NCBI GenBank assembly: GCA_017992765.1 | Contig: JAGOOA010000008.1 | Coordinates: forward strand, 1 to 55,023 | Direction of reading: 5' to 3' | Length of the DNA: 55,023 bases | From: Syntrophorhabdaceae bacterium | GTDB taxonomy: Bacteria > Desulfobacterota > Syntrophorhabdia > Syntrophorhabdales > Syntrophorhabdaceae | Shown here: positions 23,854-33,005 of the stretch, one piece after another | How the letters are laid out: every line of letters begins with the position of its first letter | Numbering within the stretch: the stretch's first letter is position 1 | Program-made: the position numbers and the translations under genes | The notes under the pieces: generated by a model | Told to the model about the DNA's origin: nothing | The model's database searches: none | What the model saw: the letters and a program-made list of their open reading frames with translations, nothing else

Positions 23854-25410
23854 ATGTTATCGCATGTATTTTTGATAAGGACCGTCATATTCCTTATCGT
23901 TCTTTGTATCTCTATTCCTTCTTCCTTCGGTCAGGTAAAAAATGCTGAGACGACAAAGGTTACGGATGTGCAGGAAGATCAGCAGGACGTCAAAAAGCTT
24001 ACCCTTGCCGATTGTGTCATCCTGGCGCTTAAGAATAATATTGACCTCAAGAACACATTCCTCAACAGGATAACCCAGAGGTACGGCGTGAAGGTTGCGG
24101 AAAACAAGTTCAGGCCACAGGGGAATATAGCCCTTACGACGAAACGGAGCTCGATCTATCCCGATGTCGATACAGGAAGGACCACCGGCTCAACCCAGAT
24201 GGCAAATACCAGCGTGACCCTCAATGTACCCACAGGCGGCAACTTCGCCCTCGCCTGGAACAACCAGGCGACAAAGTCCGATGTCGCCGAGGTATATGGG
24301 TACAATCCTTCGTGGACGCTATCATATACCCAGCCTCTTCTCAAAAACGCCGGGAAAGAGGTGGCAACCGCTGATCTTGTTATCGCCCGCATCAACGAGG
24401 AAGGCAACATCCTTGACCTGAAAGACGCCATCATCAATACGATCACGAACGTATCAACCCAGTACAGGGACTACGTAAGGGCGCTGCGTCAGCTCGAAAT
24501 AGACGAAAAATCCATGGAGACCACGAAAAAGACCCACGAATTCAATAAAGCAATGGTGGCGGCAGGAAGGATGGCGGAATCGGAGCTCCTTCAGTCCGAG
24601 GCCGGTATCGCATCACAGAATATAACCATCGTCCAGGATAAGAACAGCATTGACAGTGCACGGCTTGCTCTTCTGCAAACGCTCAATCTCGACAGCCAGA
24701 CCCGGTTTGAGCCTGTAGAGGAAACAGAGACCGCGATCAAGCCACCCACATTTCAGGAAGCCATGGAGATCGCCCGGAAGAACAGGTCCGATTATCTGAA
24801 GCAATTGCAAAGCCTCGAAACGGCAAAGCTGCGGTACACCGTTGCAAAGAACGGCCTCCTCTGGGATCTCTCGGTCACCGCAGGCACAGGGAGCAGCATG
24901 ACCAACCCACGGTTCGGGGCTGCCTACAGCAGCGCCGGGAGCCTCGGAAAAAGCGACTGGAACGTCGGCGCCCTCCTTACGATACCCCTTAACACCACGG
25001 ACCTTACGAACACCTATCTCAATGCGAAGGTAGCGTATGACACGCAGAAAAACAACCTCGTCAAACTTGAAAAGACCGTCGAGGCGGATATTCTCAATGC
25101 CATCAGGAACGTTGAGATGCAGTACCAGCAGCTGAAGCTTGCAAAGTACAATTCTGACCTGGAGCAGAAAAAGTTCGATGCCGAGAATGAAAAGATGAAG
25201 GTCGGCAGGAGCAGCCTCTTCCAGCTTCTCAGCTTCCAGAACAGCCTTGTTACCGCAAATAACACCGAGCTTTCTGCGCTCATCTCTTACCTTAACGCTT
25301 TGACAACGCTCGATCAGAAGCTCGGTACGACCCTGAAGACATGGAATATAGACGTTAAAAAGGATGATGACGAGGTAAAGATGGCGGCAAAGGAGGCCCG
25401 CGGGAAATGA
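23854..25410 (+). CDS. TolC-family outer-membrane channel protein
   Basis: A 518-aa protein with a signal peptide (about 1-27, ending near SSFGQ). It has the paired OEP domains with long helices, including LTLADCVILALKNNIDLKN near the N-terminus. It would form a trimeric exit duct through the outer membrane for the adaptor and MacB-type pump encoded next. It starts 12 bp after the RsbW-like gene. A second TolC homologue in the window (39446-40738) serves the RND pump, and the two differ in sequence. Confidence 0.9.
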   Translation: MLSHVFLIRTVIFLIVLCISIPSSFGQVKNAETTKVTDVQEDQQDVKKLTLADCVILALKNNIDLKNTFLNRITQRYGVKVAENKFRPQGNIALTTKRSSIYPDVDTGRTTGSTQMANTSVTLNVPTGGNFALAWNNQATKSDVAEVYGYNPSWTLSYTQPLLKNAGKEVATADLVIARINEEGNILDLKDAIINTITNVSTQYRDYVRALRQLEIDEKSMETTKKTHEFNKAMVAAGRMAESELLQSEAGIASQNITIVQDKNSIDSARLALLQTLNLDSQTRFEPVEETETAIKPPTFQEAMEIARKNRSDYLKQLQSLETAKLRYTVAKNGLLWDLSVTAGTGSSMTNPRFGAAYSSAGSLGKSDWNVGALLTIPLNTTDLTNTYLNAKVAYDTQKNNLVKLEKTVEADILNAIRNVEMQYQQLKLAKYNSDLEQKKFDAENEKMKVGRSSLFQLLSFQNSLVTANNTELSALISYLNALTTLDQKLGTTLKTWNIDVKKDDDEVKMAAKEARGK

Positions 25411-25450
25411 ATCGGCAGGATAGCCATATGATCACGACACCGGAGGCAAT

Positions 25451-27232
25451 GTGGCAGCCCGGGAAATAGTCTACAGGAACATCCTGGAAAATATGCGCGA
25501 CGGCGTAGTAACCATCGGTGCCGACGGCACGATCATCACCTTCAACAACGCCGCGGAGACCATCCTCGGCATGAAGAGCGCGGACATCGTTGACAGGACC
25601 TTCGGCGAGGTCTTCCTCGCCATGGAAGAGAACGATGAGTTCAACCAGGCAATATTGAACGCCGTCTATGAATCGGCAATGGTGCATAACGCAAAGGTCC
25701 GGTATAAAACGGCAGAAAAGATCCTGACCCTCAATGTTACCACCTCCTTTCTCGGGTCGCCTGAGGAAAAAGAAGGCGAGAAAAAGGCCGTCATCGTCGT
25801 GTTCCAGGATGTGACCGAGGTCGAGCACCTGCAGGAAATAGAGTCACAGCTCACCGAAGAGCTGAAGGCACAGCATAAAGAGCTCCAGGACGCATACGTC
25901 AGCCTCGAAGGGGCGAACACAAACCTCCAGGCGGCCCTGAAAAAGGTCCACATGATCCGTATTGCCTTCACGGCCTTTGTCATCGTGCTTTTTGTGGTCC
26001 TGGGCCTCGTCAGCTGGAAAAGGATCATACCTCCCGGCAGCAGGCCCGCGCAGGAAGCCCGCGCAGAGATGAAAGATCCTTCCCAGATGAGAACCTTCGT
26101 TGTGGGCGAACAGAGATTAACCGATTCGATCGCCCTCAAAGGGTCCCTGAAGCCCATCAAGGTGGTCAACATTACAAGCCCCTTCACCGGCAAGGTTAAG
26201 GAGAAATACTTCCAGTACGGCCAGCCCGTTCAAAAAGGGCAGCTGCTTCTCAAGATGGATGCAATAGAAACGGAGACAAAGCACAGGGAAGCCAACGTCG
26301 CTTACATCAAGGCCGTTGAAAAGATGAGGGAAGCGGATAAGTGGGACACCGCCGACGAGGTGACAAAGGCAAGGCGGTCAGCCACTAAATCGAAGATGAC
26401 ACTTGACACCGCGAAGAGCAAATTCGAGCAAAGCGACATCTTATTTAAAAAAGGCTACATTTCCTCAACCGATTACAATTCCGATAAACAACAGTACGAA
26501 ACGGCCCAGATGGACTACGACGCATCGCTCCAGGAACTGCAGACAACCATCAACAAGGGCAAAGGGGATAACTACAAGGTAACAAAGATAGAGCTGGATA
26601 ATGCGAGGACCAAGCTTCAAGTGCTGGAGCTGCAGCTGCAAAAGGCGAATGTAGTCGCACCGGTATCCGGTACGGTAGTCATGCCCGACGCGGGCTCCGA
26701 TAAGGATAAAAAAGGGAAGCTCATAGAGGTCGGTATGCCTTTTACGGAAGGGGACCTGCTCATGTCCATCGGCGACACAGGGGGGTTCTCGGTAACGGCC
26801 GAGGTAGACGAGATGGAGGTGCTCAAGCTCAAAAAGGGGCAGGAGGCTGTGATCACCGGCGATGCCTTTTCGGGCATAGCCCTGAAAGGGACCGTCTCAC
26901 ACGTATCATCGCAGGCTTCAACGGGTGAAGGCTTAAAAAAGACGCCTGTCTATGCAATAATCATATCTGTCGAACAATCTCCCCCGGAGGCACGGGAGAA
27001 GCTGCTTCTCGGGATGTCCTGCAAGGTACAGATCACAACCATGGACAGGCCGGGCTCCCTCATGGTCCCGATCCAGGCAGTCAGCATGGAAGGCAGGGAC
27101 CGTTACGTGACCACGAAGGATAAGAAGACAAGCGAGATCAAAAAGATCAAGGTGGAAACAGGCATCACCACCCTTGATTCCGTGGAGATAACAAAGGGAT
27201 TGGCGAAAGGAGATGAAATACTGCTCCCCTGA
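25451..27232 (+). CDS. PAS-domain/periplasmic adaptor (HlyD/MacA-like) fusion protein
   Basis: A 593-aa protein. Residues 5-125 form a PAS domain (ILENMRDGVVTIGADG), 123-166 a coiled coil, 171-189 one membrane span, and 215-593 a membrane-fusion adaptor. The adaptor has lipoyl halves around VNITSPFTGKVKE and NVVAPVSGTVV, a helical hairpin, and a beta-barrel. The PAS part would lie in the cytoplasm and the adaptor in the periplasm. The start is a GTG with GGAGG 4-5 bp upstream, so the PAS part is translated with the rest. Known MacA proteins lack a PAS domain. The fusion suggests the pump is gated or reports by a cytoplasmic signal. ABC genes follow at 6 bp. Confidence 0.9.
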   Translation: MAAREIVYRNILENMRDGVVTIGADGTIITFNNAAETILGMKSADIVDRTFGEVFLAMEENDEFNQAILNAVYESAMVHNAKVRYKTAEKILTLNVTTSFLGSPEEKEGEKKAVIVVFQDVTEVEHLQEIESQLTEELKAQHKELQDAYVSLEGANTNLQAALKKVHMIRIAFTAFVIVLFVVLGLVSWKRIIPPGSRPAQEARAEMKDPSQMRTFVVGEQRLTDSIALKGSLKPIKVVNITSPFTGKVKEKYFQYGQPVQKGQLLLKMDAIETETKHREANVAYIKAVEKMREADKWDTADEVTKARRSATKSKMTLDTAKSKFEQSDILFKKGYISSTDYNSDKQQYETAQMDYDASLQELQTTINKGKGDNYKVTKIELDNARTKLQVLELQLQKANVVAPVSGTVVMPDAGSDKDKKGKLIEVGMPFTEGDLLMSIGDTGGFSVTAEVDEMEVLKLKKGQEAVITGDAFSGIALKGTVSHVSSQASTGEGLKKTPVYAIIISVEQSPPEAREKLLLGMSCKVQITTMDRPGSLMVPIQAVSMEGRDRYVTTKDKKTSEIKKIKVETGITTLDSVEITKGLAKGDEILLP

Positions 27233-27238
27233 CCGAAC

Positions 27239-27904
27239 ATGCTGCGCTTAACTGACATACGAAAATCCTACCAGGTCGGGCCTACAGCGGTAGATGTGCT
27301 GAAGGGCATCTCCCTCACTGTTGAAAAGGGCGAGCTCCTCTCCATCATCGGCCCTTCCGGGAGCGGAAAATCAACGCTCATGAACATCCTGGGGCTTCTG
27401 GAACAGCCTTCCGCCGGGACATACTCGGTAGAGGATACGAGAATAACCTATGATGACGACCGGACGCTTTCAAGCCTGCGGAACAAGATGATCGGTTTTG
27501 TTTTCCAACAATATAACTTGTTGCCGCGATTAACGGCCGTCGACAACGTCGGCCTGCCTCTTATCTACCGGGGGATCAGCGAACAAGAGATAACGGAACG
27601 TTCAATGGAATATATCAAAAAGGTTGAAATGCAGGAACGATCCCACCATAAACCAACGGAGCTCTCCGGCGGGCAGCAGCAAAGGATCGCGATAGCCCGC
27701 GCGCTCGTGGGTAACCCCGCGCTCATCCTCGCTGACGAGCCGACGGGGGCGCTCGACACCCATACGGGGCAGGAGATCATGAGCCTGTTCAAGCGATTAA
27801 ACGAAGAGGAAGGGATCACGATCGTGGTCATCACCCACGATCCCAAGATAGCGGCGCAATGCAGACGTAAGGTCGAACTGCGGGACGGCATTATTACCGG
27901 GTGA
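27239..27904 (+). CDS. MacB/LolD-type ABC transporter ATP-binding protein
   Basis: A 221-aa ABC ATPase with Walker A IIGPSGSGKST, Q-loop VFQQYNLLPRLTAVDN, signature LSGGQQQR, Walker B LILADEPTGALD and switch His in VITHDP. It belongs to the MacB/LolD/FtsE group. It powers the FtsX-type permease encoded 3 bp downstream. In E. coli MacB both parts are fused; here they are separate genes. Confidence 0.95.
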   Translation: MLRLTDIRKSYQVGPTAVDVLKGISLTVEKGELLSIIGPSGSGKSTLMNILGLLEQPSAGTYSVEDTRITYDDDRTLSSLRNKMIGFVFQQYNLLPRLTAVDNVGLPLIYRGISEQEITERSMEYIKKVEMQERSHHKPTELSGGQQQRIAIARALVGNPALILADEPTGALDTHTGQEIMSLFKRLNEEEGITIVVITHDPKIAAQCRRKVELRDGIITG

Positions 27905-27907
27905 AAA

Positions 27908-29086
27908 ATGATCATTAAGGCAAATGTCAAGGAGGCGCTGAAAAGCCTTATAACAGCAAAGCAGCGCACGATCCTCGCCCTCATCGGCATTGTCATCGGT
28001 ATCGGGTCTGTCATCGGTATGGTATCGATCGGTACGGTCGTACAGAACGAAGCGCTGAAGCAGTTCAGGGACATGGGCATCGATATCGTCTCGGTCACAA
28101 AGGATTACGAGCGCCAGGGCAGCGACGAGGGGTTCAATATCGACCACATCTACGGCCTTCCAGGTTACAGCACCCTGGTCAAAAAGGTGGCGCCTTATAT
28201 CGTCTCGAGCACGCAGTATTCGTACGCGGGCAAAGACCTGTACGTCGAGCTCATGGGCGTCGATGAATCGTTCTTCGATCTCAACAAGCTATACATCCGG
28301 GAAGGGCGCCTGCTGTCCGACCTCGACAGGAACAGGTTTTTCTGCATCATAGGCGCGGAAACCGCTGATATGCTGCAAAAGGCAGGGATCAAAGATATCA
28401 TCGGCAGGCAATTTTTGTTCGGCGAGCGCATCTACACCGTAGTGGGCATCCTGAAAAGCCTCCCGGAGGGCGGCGGCATGAGGCCGTCCGGCATCAACAG
28501 GAGCGCCATTGCCCACATCACCACGGCCATGCGCGCCTTTACCACGCGTGACATCACCACCTTCATGGCAAGGGTGGGCACACAAGACAGCAAGGCGGTT
28601 AAGGCCGTCATAGAGAACTATTTCAGCAAAAAAGCAGGGGGGCTCCGCGTAAGGGTACGCACCGCGGAAGAATTGATAGCCCAGATGCAAAAACAGATGC
28701 AGCTTTTCACCCTGCTCCTCGGCGCAATAGGGAGCATCGCCCTCATAGTCGGGGGCATCGGCGTCATGAACGTCATGCTCATCTCGGTAACGGAGAGACG
28801 CAAGGAGATAGGCATACGAAGGGCTCTCGGCGCCCAGAGAACCGATATAGAGGCCCAGTTCATCATAGAATCGGTCACCCTCTGCTTCGTTGGCGGCATC
28901 ATCGGGATAATCCTTGGGATCATCATTTCATACGTCTTTTCCCATTTCTCCAAATGGGAATTTCTCATATCCCAATCCGCGATCATTCTTGGCTTTTGCG
29001 TTGCGACGGCGGTGGGGGTCTTTTTCGGCTACTACCCTGCACGCTCTGCATCGCGCCTCGACCCGGCAGCGGCGCTGAGGGAGTGA
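27908..29086 (+). CDS. MacB/FtsX-type ABC transporter permease
   Basis: A 392-aa protein with one N-terminal membrane helix (about 18-42), a large periplasmic MacB core domain (to about 255) and three C-terminal helices of the FtsX domain (VGGIGVMNVMLISVTERRKEIGIRRALGA lies around the second, cited here by its ends only). With the ATPase, PAS-adaptor and TolC it would complete a tripartite mechanotransmission pump. The substrate is unknown. Repeat arrays begin at 29090, directly after its stop. Confidence 0.93.
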   Translation: MIIKANVKEALKSLITAKQRTILALIGIVIGIGSVIGMVSIGTVVQNEALKQFRDMGIDIVSVTKDYERQGSDEGFNIDHIYGLPGYSTLVKKVAPYIVSSTQYSYAGKDLYVELMGVDESFFDLNKLYIREGRLLSDLDRNRFFCIIGAETADMLQKAGIKDIIGRQFLFGERIYTVVGILKSLPEGGGMRPSGINRSAIAHITTAMRAFTTRDITTFMARVGTQDSKAVKAVIENYFSKKAGGLRVRVRTAEELIAQMQKQMQLFTLLLGAIGSIALIVGGIGVMNVMLISVTERRKEIGIRRALGAQRTDIEAQFIIESVTLCFVGGIIGIILGIIISYVFSHFSKWEFLISQSAIILGFCVATAVGVFFGYYPARSASRLDPAAALRE

Positions 29087-29089
29087 AAC

Positions 29090-29250
29090 AGCTCACGGCT
29101 CATAGCTCATGGCTCATAGAAGATCATATATCGAGAGAAAGGCGGCTCATTGCGAACCGGATGCTTGATACTGGATACTGGTCACTCGATACTCGATTAT
29201 CGATTATCGATAATCGACGCTGATAGCTGGCTGCTGATAGCTGATGGCTG
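29090..29250. repeat. 7-bp word arrays, including 13 in-register heptamers
   Basis: 29090-29119 is four words of the ggctcat/agctcat type. 29160-29250 is 13 consecutive 7-bp words with no register break. They shift from gatactg through gattatc to atagctg, so the E and D word families pass into each other. The array ends 16 bp before the chagasin-like start, and an upstream open frame here is repeat-derived. Confidence 0.93.
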
Positions 29251-29266
29251 GTTTATGGAGGATGGA

Positions 29267-29677
29267 ATGAAGAAATCGGTTTTAACAGGCTTTGTGATGA
29301 CCTGCCTGCTGGTCCTGTTCATATCCCATGGATGCGCTCAGGAATTATCCATGAAACAGAAAAAGGTCTTCAGCGGTTCCGAGGCCCCCTTTGCGATGAA
29401 GGTTGGCGACGAGTTCGTCCTGACCCTTGAATCAAACCCCTCAACCGGCTATCTGTGGCGGCTTGTTGTAAAACCCGACGAGAGTACGGTGCAGCTTGTC
29501 AGCTCAGAGTACAGGGCGGCCCCTGACACAAACCGCGTAGGGGCGGGAGGGAACGAGGTCTGGACGTTCCTGGCAACGGGCAAAGGGAAGGCCGAGATAA
29601 GCCTCATATACATCCGCCCCTGGGAGAAGGACAAGCCTCCCGCAAAGACAGCGCGGGTAATAATTATTGTTGAATAA
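29267..29677 (+). CDS. Chagasin-family (I42) cysteine peptidase inhibitor, exported
   Basis: A 136-aa protein from the ATG at 29267 (GGAGG upstream). It has a signal peptide (about 1-25), perhaps a lipoprotein since a Cys lies in SHGCAQ. All three inhibitory loops of the chagasin family are visible: NPSTGY, VGAGGNE and IRPWE. It would block papain-like cysteine peptidases in the periplasm or outside. The frame opens further upstream, but only through 7-bp repeats. It may share the pump operon, 180 bp earlier, or be independent. Confidence 0.9.
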   Translation: MKKSVLTGFVMTCLLVLFISHGCAQELSMKQKKVFSGSEAPFAMKVGDEFVLTLESNPSTGYLWRLVVKPDESTVQLVSSEYRAAPDTNRVGAGGNEVWTFLATGKGKAEISLIYIRPWEKDKPPAKTARVIIIVE

Positions 29678-29954
29678 GCCCCCTCACCCTGGCCCTCTCC
29701 CGCCAGGGGAGCGGGGACAATGATGCTGCTGCGCTACTCTTGCCATGGACTTCTCCCGCAACTCGATGTTTGATGCTGGACACTGGCAAGGGCTACGTCA
29801 GGCGTGAGAAGGTAAACCCGTTGAAAGGCTTAAGCATTTTACATTTCACGTCTTTTGGTTTGCTATCGGCTATGAGCAGTGAGCTATTTTGCCCTGGCCC
29901 TCTCCCGCCGGGGGAGCGGGAATAAGGTTATCCCGCAGCACGCCGCGGGGAATT
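29678..29954. repeat. A and B hairpin repeats in a 284-bp gap
   Basis: A-family hairpins lie at about 29680-29717 and 29891-29922, and a B hairpin at 29928-29953. Between them is an E/D-like segment (ttgatgctggacactgg; ctatcggctatgagcag). No gene is seen. The first A hairpin could act as a weak terminator for the chagasin gene, but it has no T-run. Confidence 0.75.
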
Positions 29955-29961
29955 ATTCAGA

Positions 29962-30915
29962 TTAGATCTCGATCTCCAGCCCGTCGTAGGCAAGATCTAT
30001 TTTGAGCGGATTGGATTCCGCGTACAGTGCAAGGTATCGCCTCGTCTTTTCCAGAAACTCTTCCAGCGTCGCGTCGTCCACCGTCGGTTCGTTGTGGTAC
30101 ATGCAGAGGCGCTTCACCCCCGCCCTGACGCTCAATTCGACGGCGCTCATGTTGTTTGAATGGCCCCAGTCTTCCTTCGTCAACAAAGACTCGGAAAAGG
30201 CATACTGCGCGTCGAAGATCAAAAGGTCGGCATCCCGGAAGAAGGCAATAAAGGCGTAGCTGGGATTGTCGATATCCTTCTTGTGCTCTGAATCTGTCGA
30301 GTAGACGACGCTTTTGCCCTCCTTCTCAAACCTGTAGCCGTATGAATTGCCCGGGTGGTTCTGCTGAAAGGTTTTTACGGTAAAACCGCCTATCGCGTAT
30401 GGTTTTCCGGGATCAAGAACGGTAAAGCGTATATCGCTGTTCATTGCCTTGAGGGGCACCGGAAAATTATTAAAATTCTGCTGGGTCACAAATGACTCTT
30501 CGAGATAGTCGTGGCACCCGTAGATATTCACCCTGTTGCCCGGTATGTAGGCAGGGACAAAAAAAGGGAAACCCTGTATGTGGTCCCAGTGCGGGTGGGA
30601 AATAAAGATATGGAATGTTTGGCGCTTTTGGACGCCCTGCTGCATGACGTAATTGCCGAAGTCCCTCAATCCTGTCCCGGCGTCGCAGATAACGTGATCC
30701 TCGCCGTTGACGATCTCCATGCAGGACGTATTCGTGCCGTATCCCCCTTTTACGGAAAAAGGGAGCTCCCTGTCAATGAACTGCCTGATCTCATCGTCAT
30801 CATGGAAAGACCGCCCCTGCGATGCCTTTAATGCCTTGAATATCTTCGCCCGGATCGTCTCTGCCACAACAGGGGCCGGCAACGAACCCCGCGTTCCCCA
30901 GAAATGCACCTTCAT
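29962..30915 (-). CDS. MBL-fold metallo-hydrolase (RNase Z/PhnP-like group)
   Basis: A 317-aa protein. It has the opening WGTRGSLPAP, the zinc motif HPHWDH at residues 107-112, and later ligands in NHPG and STDSEH. The GTRGS start and the GGYGTNTSCMEI strand are typical of the PhnP/RNase Z-like MBL branch. It may be a phosphodiesterase. AGGAGG lies before the ATG and a promoter with TATAAT is just upstream. The substrate is unknown. Confidence 0.88.
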   Translation of the reverse strand: MKVHFWGTRGSLPAPVVAETIRAKIFKALKASQGRSFHDDDEIRQFIDRELPFSVKGGYGTNTSCMEIVNGEDHVICDAGTGLRDFGNYVMQQGVQKRQTFHIFISHPHWDHIQGFPFFVPAYIPGNRVNIYGCHDYLEESFVTQQNFNNFPVPLKAMNSDIRFTVLDPGKPYAIGGFTVKTFQQNHPGNSYGYRFEKEGKSVVYSTDSEHKKDIDNPSYAFIAFFRDADLLIFDAQYAFSESLLTKEDWGHSNNMSAVELSVRAGVKRLCMYHNEPTVDDATLEEFLEKTRRYLALYAESNPLKIDLAYDGLEIEI

Positions 30916-30947
30916 ATACTCCCACCCCTCCTAATGCTTTGTTGCCG

Positions 30948-30977
30948 ATTATAACAGGAAACCACGAAATTACGCAA
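30948..30977 (-). promoter_or_regulatory. Sigma70-like promoter of the MBL hydrolase gene
   Basis: Minus strand TTGCGT (30972-30977), an 18-bp spacer and a perfect TATAAT (30948-30953). The predicted start is near 30941, giving a leader of about 25 bases that contains the AGGAGG site. Confidence 0.65.
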
Positions 30978-31017
30978 ATATTATTGCGATATTCGTGCTT
31001 CGGATTCCGTTTTATTT

Positions 31018-31045
31018 CGATATACGATATACGAATTACGATATA
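31018..31045. repeat. C-family 7-bp words (four copies)
   Basis: Four consecutive 7-bp words of the cgatata/cgaatta type end 5 bp before the stop codon of the SpoIIE-type phosphatase gene (minus strand). Confidence 0.85.
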
Positions 31046-31049
31046 CGGT

Positions 31050-33005
31050 TTAGTTGCCTTTATACGTTATCATCATCATCGTGATGTCGTCGGACTGGGG
31101 GGCGCTGCCGGCAAATCCCGTTATCTGCTCCATCACCGCACGTACCGTTTGTTCAACGCCTTTGCCCGGGAATTCTGATAGCTCTTTTTGGAGGCGCTCC
31201 TCGGAGAAAAGCTCGTTCCTTTCGTTCATCGCCTCCGTGACCCCATCGGTATAGAGGAAGAGCGAGTCGCCCGGCCCGAGCGTAACGCTCCTCGCAGTAT
31301 ATTGAGCCTCTTCCATGGCGCCGACAAGGAGTTCGCCGGACGTCCCAAGGTAAGCAACATCTCCGTTCCCCTTTATCAGCAATGGCGGATTGTGCCCTCC
31401 GTTCGTATATTGCACCTCTCCGGTCTTTACGTTCAGGATCCCGCAAAAGACCGTTACGAACATGCTCATATCGTTGCCTATGCAGAGGTCTTCGTTCACC
31501 CTTGAGATGATCTTGTCGGTGGCAAGGCCCATTGTTGCCTTGGCCTTGAGAAGGGTCTTCGTCAGCGCCATGAACAGCGCTGCCGGGATGCCTTTTCCCG
31601 AAACGTCCGCGATGACAAAGCAGAGGTGTTCATCATCTACAAAGAAAAAGTCGTAAAAATCCCCCCCGATCTCCCTCGCCGGCTTTATCGTGGCATAAAT
31701 ATCAAATTCTGCCCTTTCCGGATAGGGAGGAAATTTTTTCGGCAGGATGCCCATCTGTATGTCGTGGGCGATCTTCAGCTCGCTCTCCATGCGCTCCCTC
31801 GACGCGGTCGCCTCTGTGAGCTCGCCGATGTATTCCTTCAGGGATTCCCTCATAAAGCTGAACGCCTCCGAGAGCCTTCCCACCTCATCGCCCGTTTTCA
31901 CGGGCGGCAATTCAATATCGAAGTTTCCCGCCCCGATATGTTCCGTCGCCTTCGCCATATGTCTCAACGGCCCCGTTATGGACCTCGCGATAAACACAAC
32001 TGCCACGGCAAGAAGGACAAGGCCGGCGATCCCCAGGAAAAGCACGATCTGGTTGAGGCTTGTGATATCCGCCATCAGCTCGTCCTGCGGGAAGAGCACG
32101 CCGAGGGACCAGCCGCTTGATGTGATCGGCACATAGGCCATCCAGCAGGATTTTCCGGTAACCGCGCTCTTGACCCACATGGGCGCAACGCCATGCCCTC
32201 CCTTTATCATCTTCCGCCCTACATCCCTGAGCTGCGGGTCCTCTCGCGCCTCTGCGACCGTAAAGATCGTCTCGTTCATGATGAGCTCTTTCAAGGGGTG
32301 CGTCACAAAGGTCCCGTTCTTGGATATCAAAAACCCGTATCCCGACTGAAGTATTTTGATGGAAGAGACAATATTCCGCAGGTTCTCAAGCGAGATGTCT
32401 ACAACGATGACACCCGCGATCTGCCTTTTGTTATCGACCTTCTTATAGAAAGGGACGGAGTAGGAGGACATCAGGATGCCGCCCCCCTCTCCGAAATAGG
32501 GTTCTACCCATTCAGGCCGCTCGATCTCTTTTGGTATCTGGTACCAGTCCCACAAAAAGTAGTTGTAATGCTCGTCGAGGTACTTAAAATTTATCGCCCC
32601 GTAGGCCTTATAGAAGTATGGGGCGAAGAACTTCTTGTCCTTTCTGAACATATACGGCTCAAAGGCGATAGCGGCCCCGTATATCTCCGGGTTTTTTTCA
32701 ACGATCGCGTAGAGGACCTGGAAGAGCTCCTGTTCATCGTTTGTGCTGTTCTCAAGAAAGTAGGCGATATTCTCGGGCACCTTCTGTGTGGCGCTCAGCA
32801 ATGTCCCGATCTTGTTCGTCGTCGTCATGATGAGGTTGCCGGCATTCTCCTCTATCCCTTTTGCTATCATCTGCCTGGAAACAAAATAGTTGTAGGTAAA
32901 GATAGCGGTAAATATACAGGCGCTGCTCAGCGTAAAGAAGAGGACAAGCTTGAATGCTATGCCTTTATTTCTCAGCATATTTTGTACACTCTTTATAAAA
33001 ATCAT
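31050..33005 (-). CDS. SpoIIE-type (PP2C) sensor phosphatase with Cache and HAMP domains
   Basis: A 651-aa inner-membrane protein. A first membrane helix (about 18-38) and a second (about 310-335) enclose a periplasmic dCache-like sensor. A HAMP region (about 335-390) follows, then a PP2C/SpoIIE phosphatase domain with ARE-IGGDFYDFF, VIADVSGKGIPAALFMA and DSLFLYTDGVTEA. Such enzymes dephosphorylate STAS antagonists. Its start overlaps the binding-protein gene by 41 bp (14 bp if the ATG at 32978 is used), so the two are coupled. The STAS/RsbW-like pair at 23085-23841 is a possible target. Confidence 0.93.
   Translation of the reverse strand: MIFIKSVQNMLRNKGIAFKLVLFFTLSSACIFTAIFTYNYFVSRQMIAKGIEENAGNLIMTTTNKIGTLLSATQKVPENIAYFLENSTNDEQELFQVLYAIVEKNPEIYGAAIAFEPYMFRKDKKFFAPYFYKAYGAINFKYLDEHYNYFLWDWYQIPKEIERPEWVEPYFGEGGGILMSSYSVPFYKKVDNKRQIAGVIVVDISLENLRNIVSSIKILQSGYGFLISKNGTFVTHPLKELIMNETIFTVAEAREDPQLRDVGRKMIKGGHGVAPMWVKSAVTGKSCWMAYVPITSSGWSLGVLFPQDELMADITSLNQIVLFLGIAGLVLLAVAVVFIARSITGPLRHMAKATEHIGAGNFDIELPPVKTGDEVGRLSEAFSFMRESLKEYIGELTEATASRERMESELKIAHDIQMGILPKKFPPYPERAEFDIYATIKPAREIGGDFYDFFFVDDEHLCFVIADVSGKGIPAALFMALTKTLLKAKATMGLATDKIISRVNEDLCIGNDMSMFVTVFCGILNVKTGEVQYTNGGHNPPLLIKGNGDVAYLGTSGELLVGAMEEAQYTARSVTLGPGDSLFLYTDGVTEAMNERNELFSEERLQKELSEFPGKGVEQTVRAVMEQITGFAGSAPQSDDITMMMITYKGN

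Noticed and set aside
29150-29266. N-terminal extension of the chagasin-like protein
   Set aside because: The sequence is 7-bp repeats; the signal peptide and ribosome site place the start at 29267.
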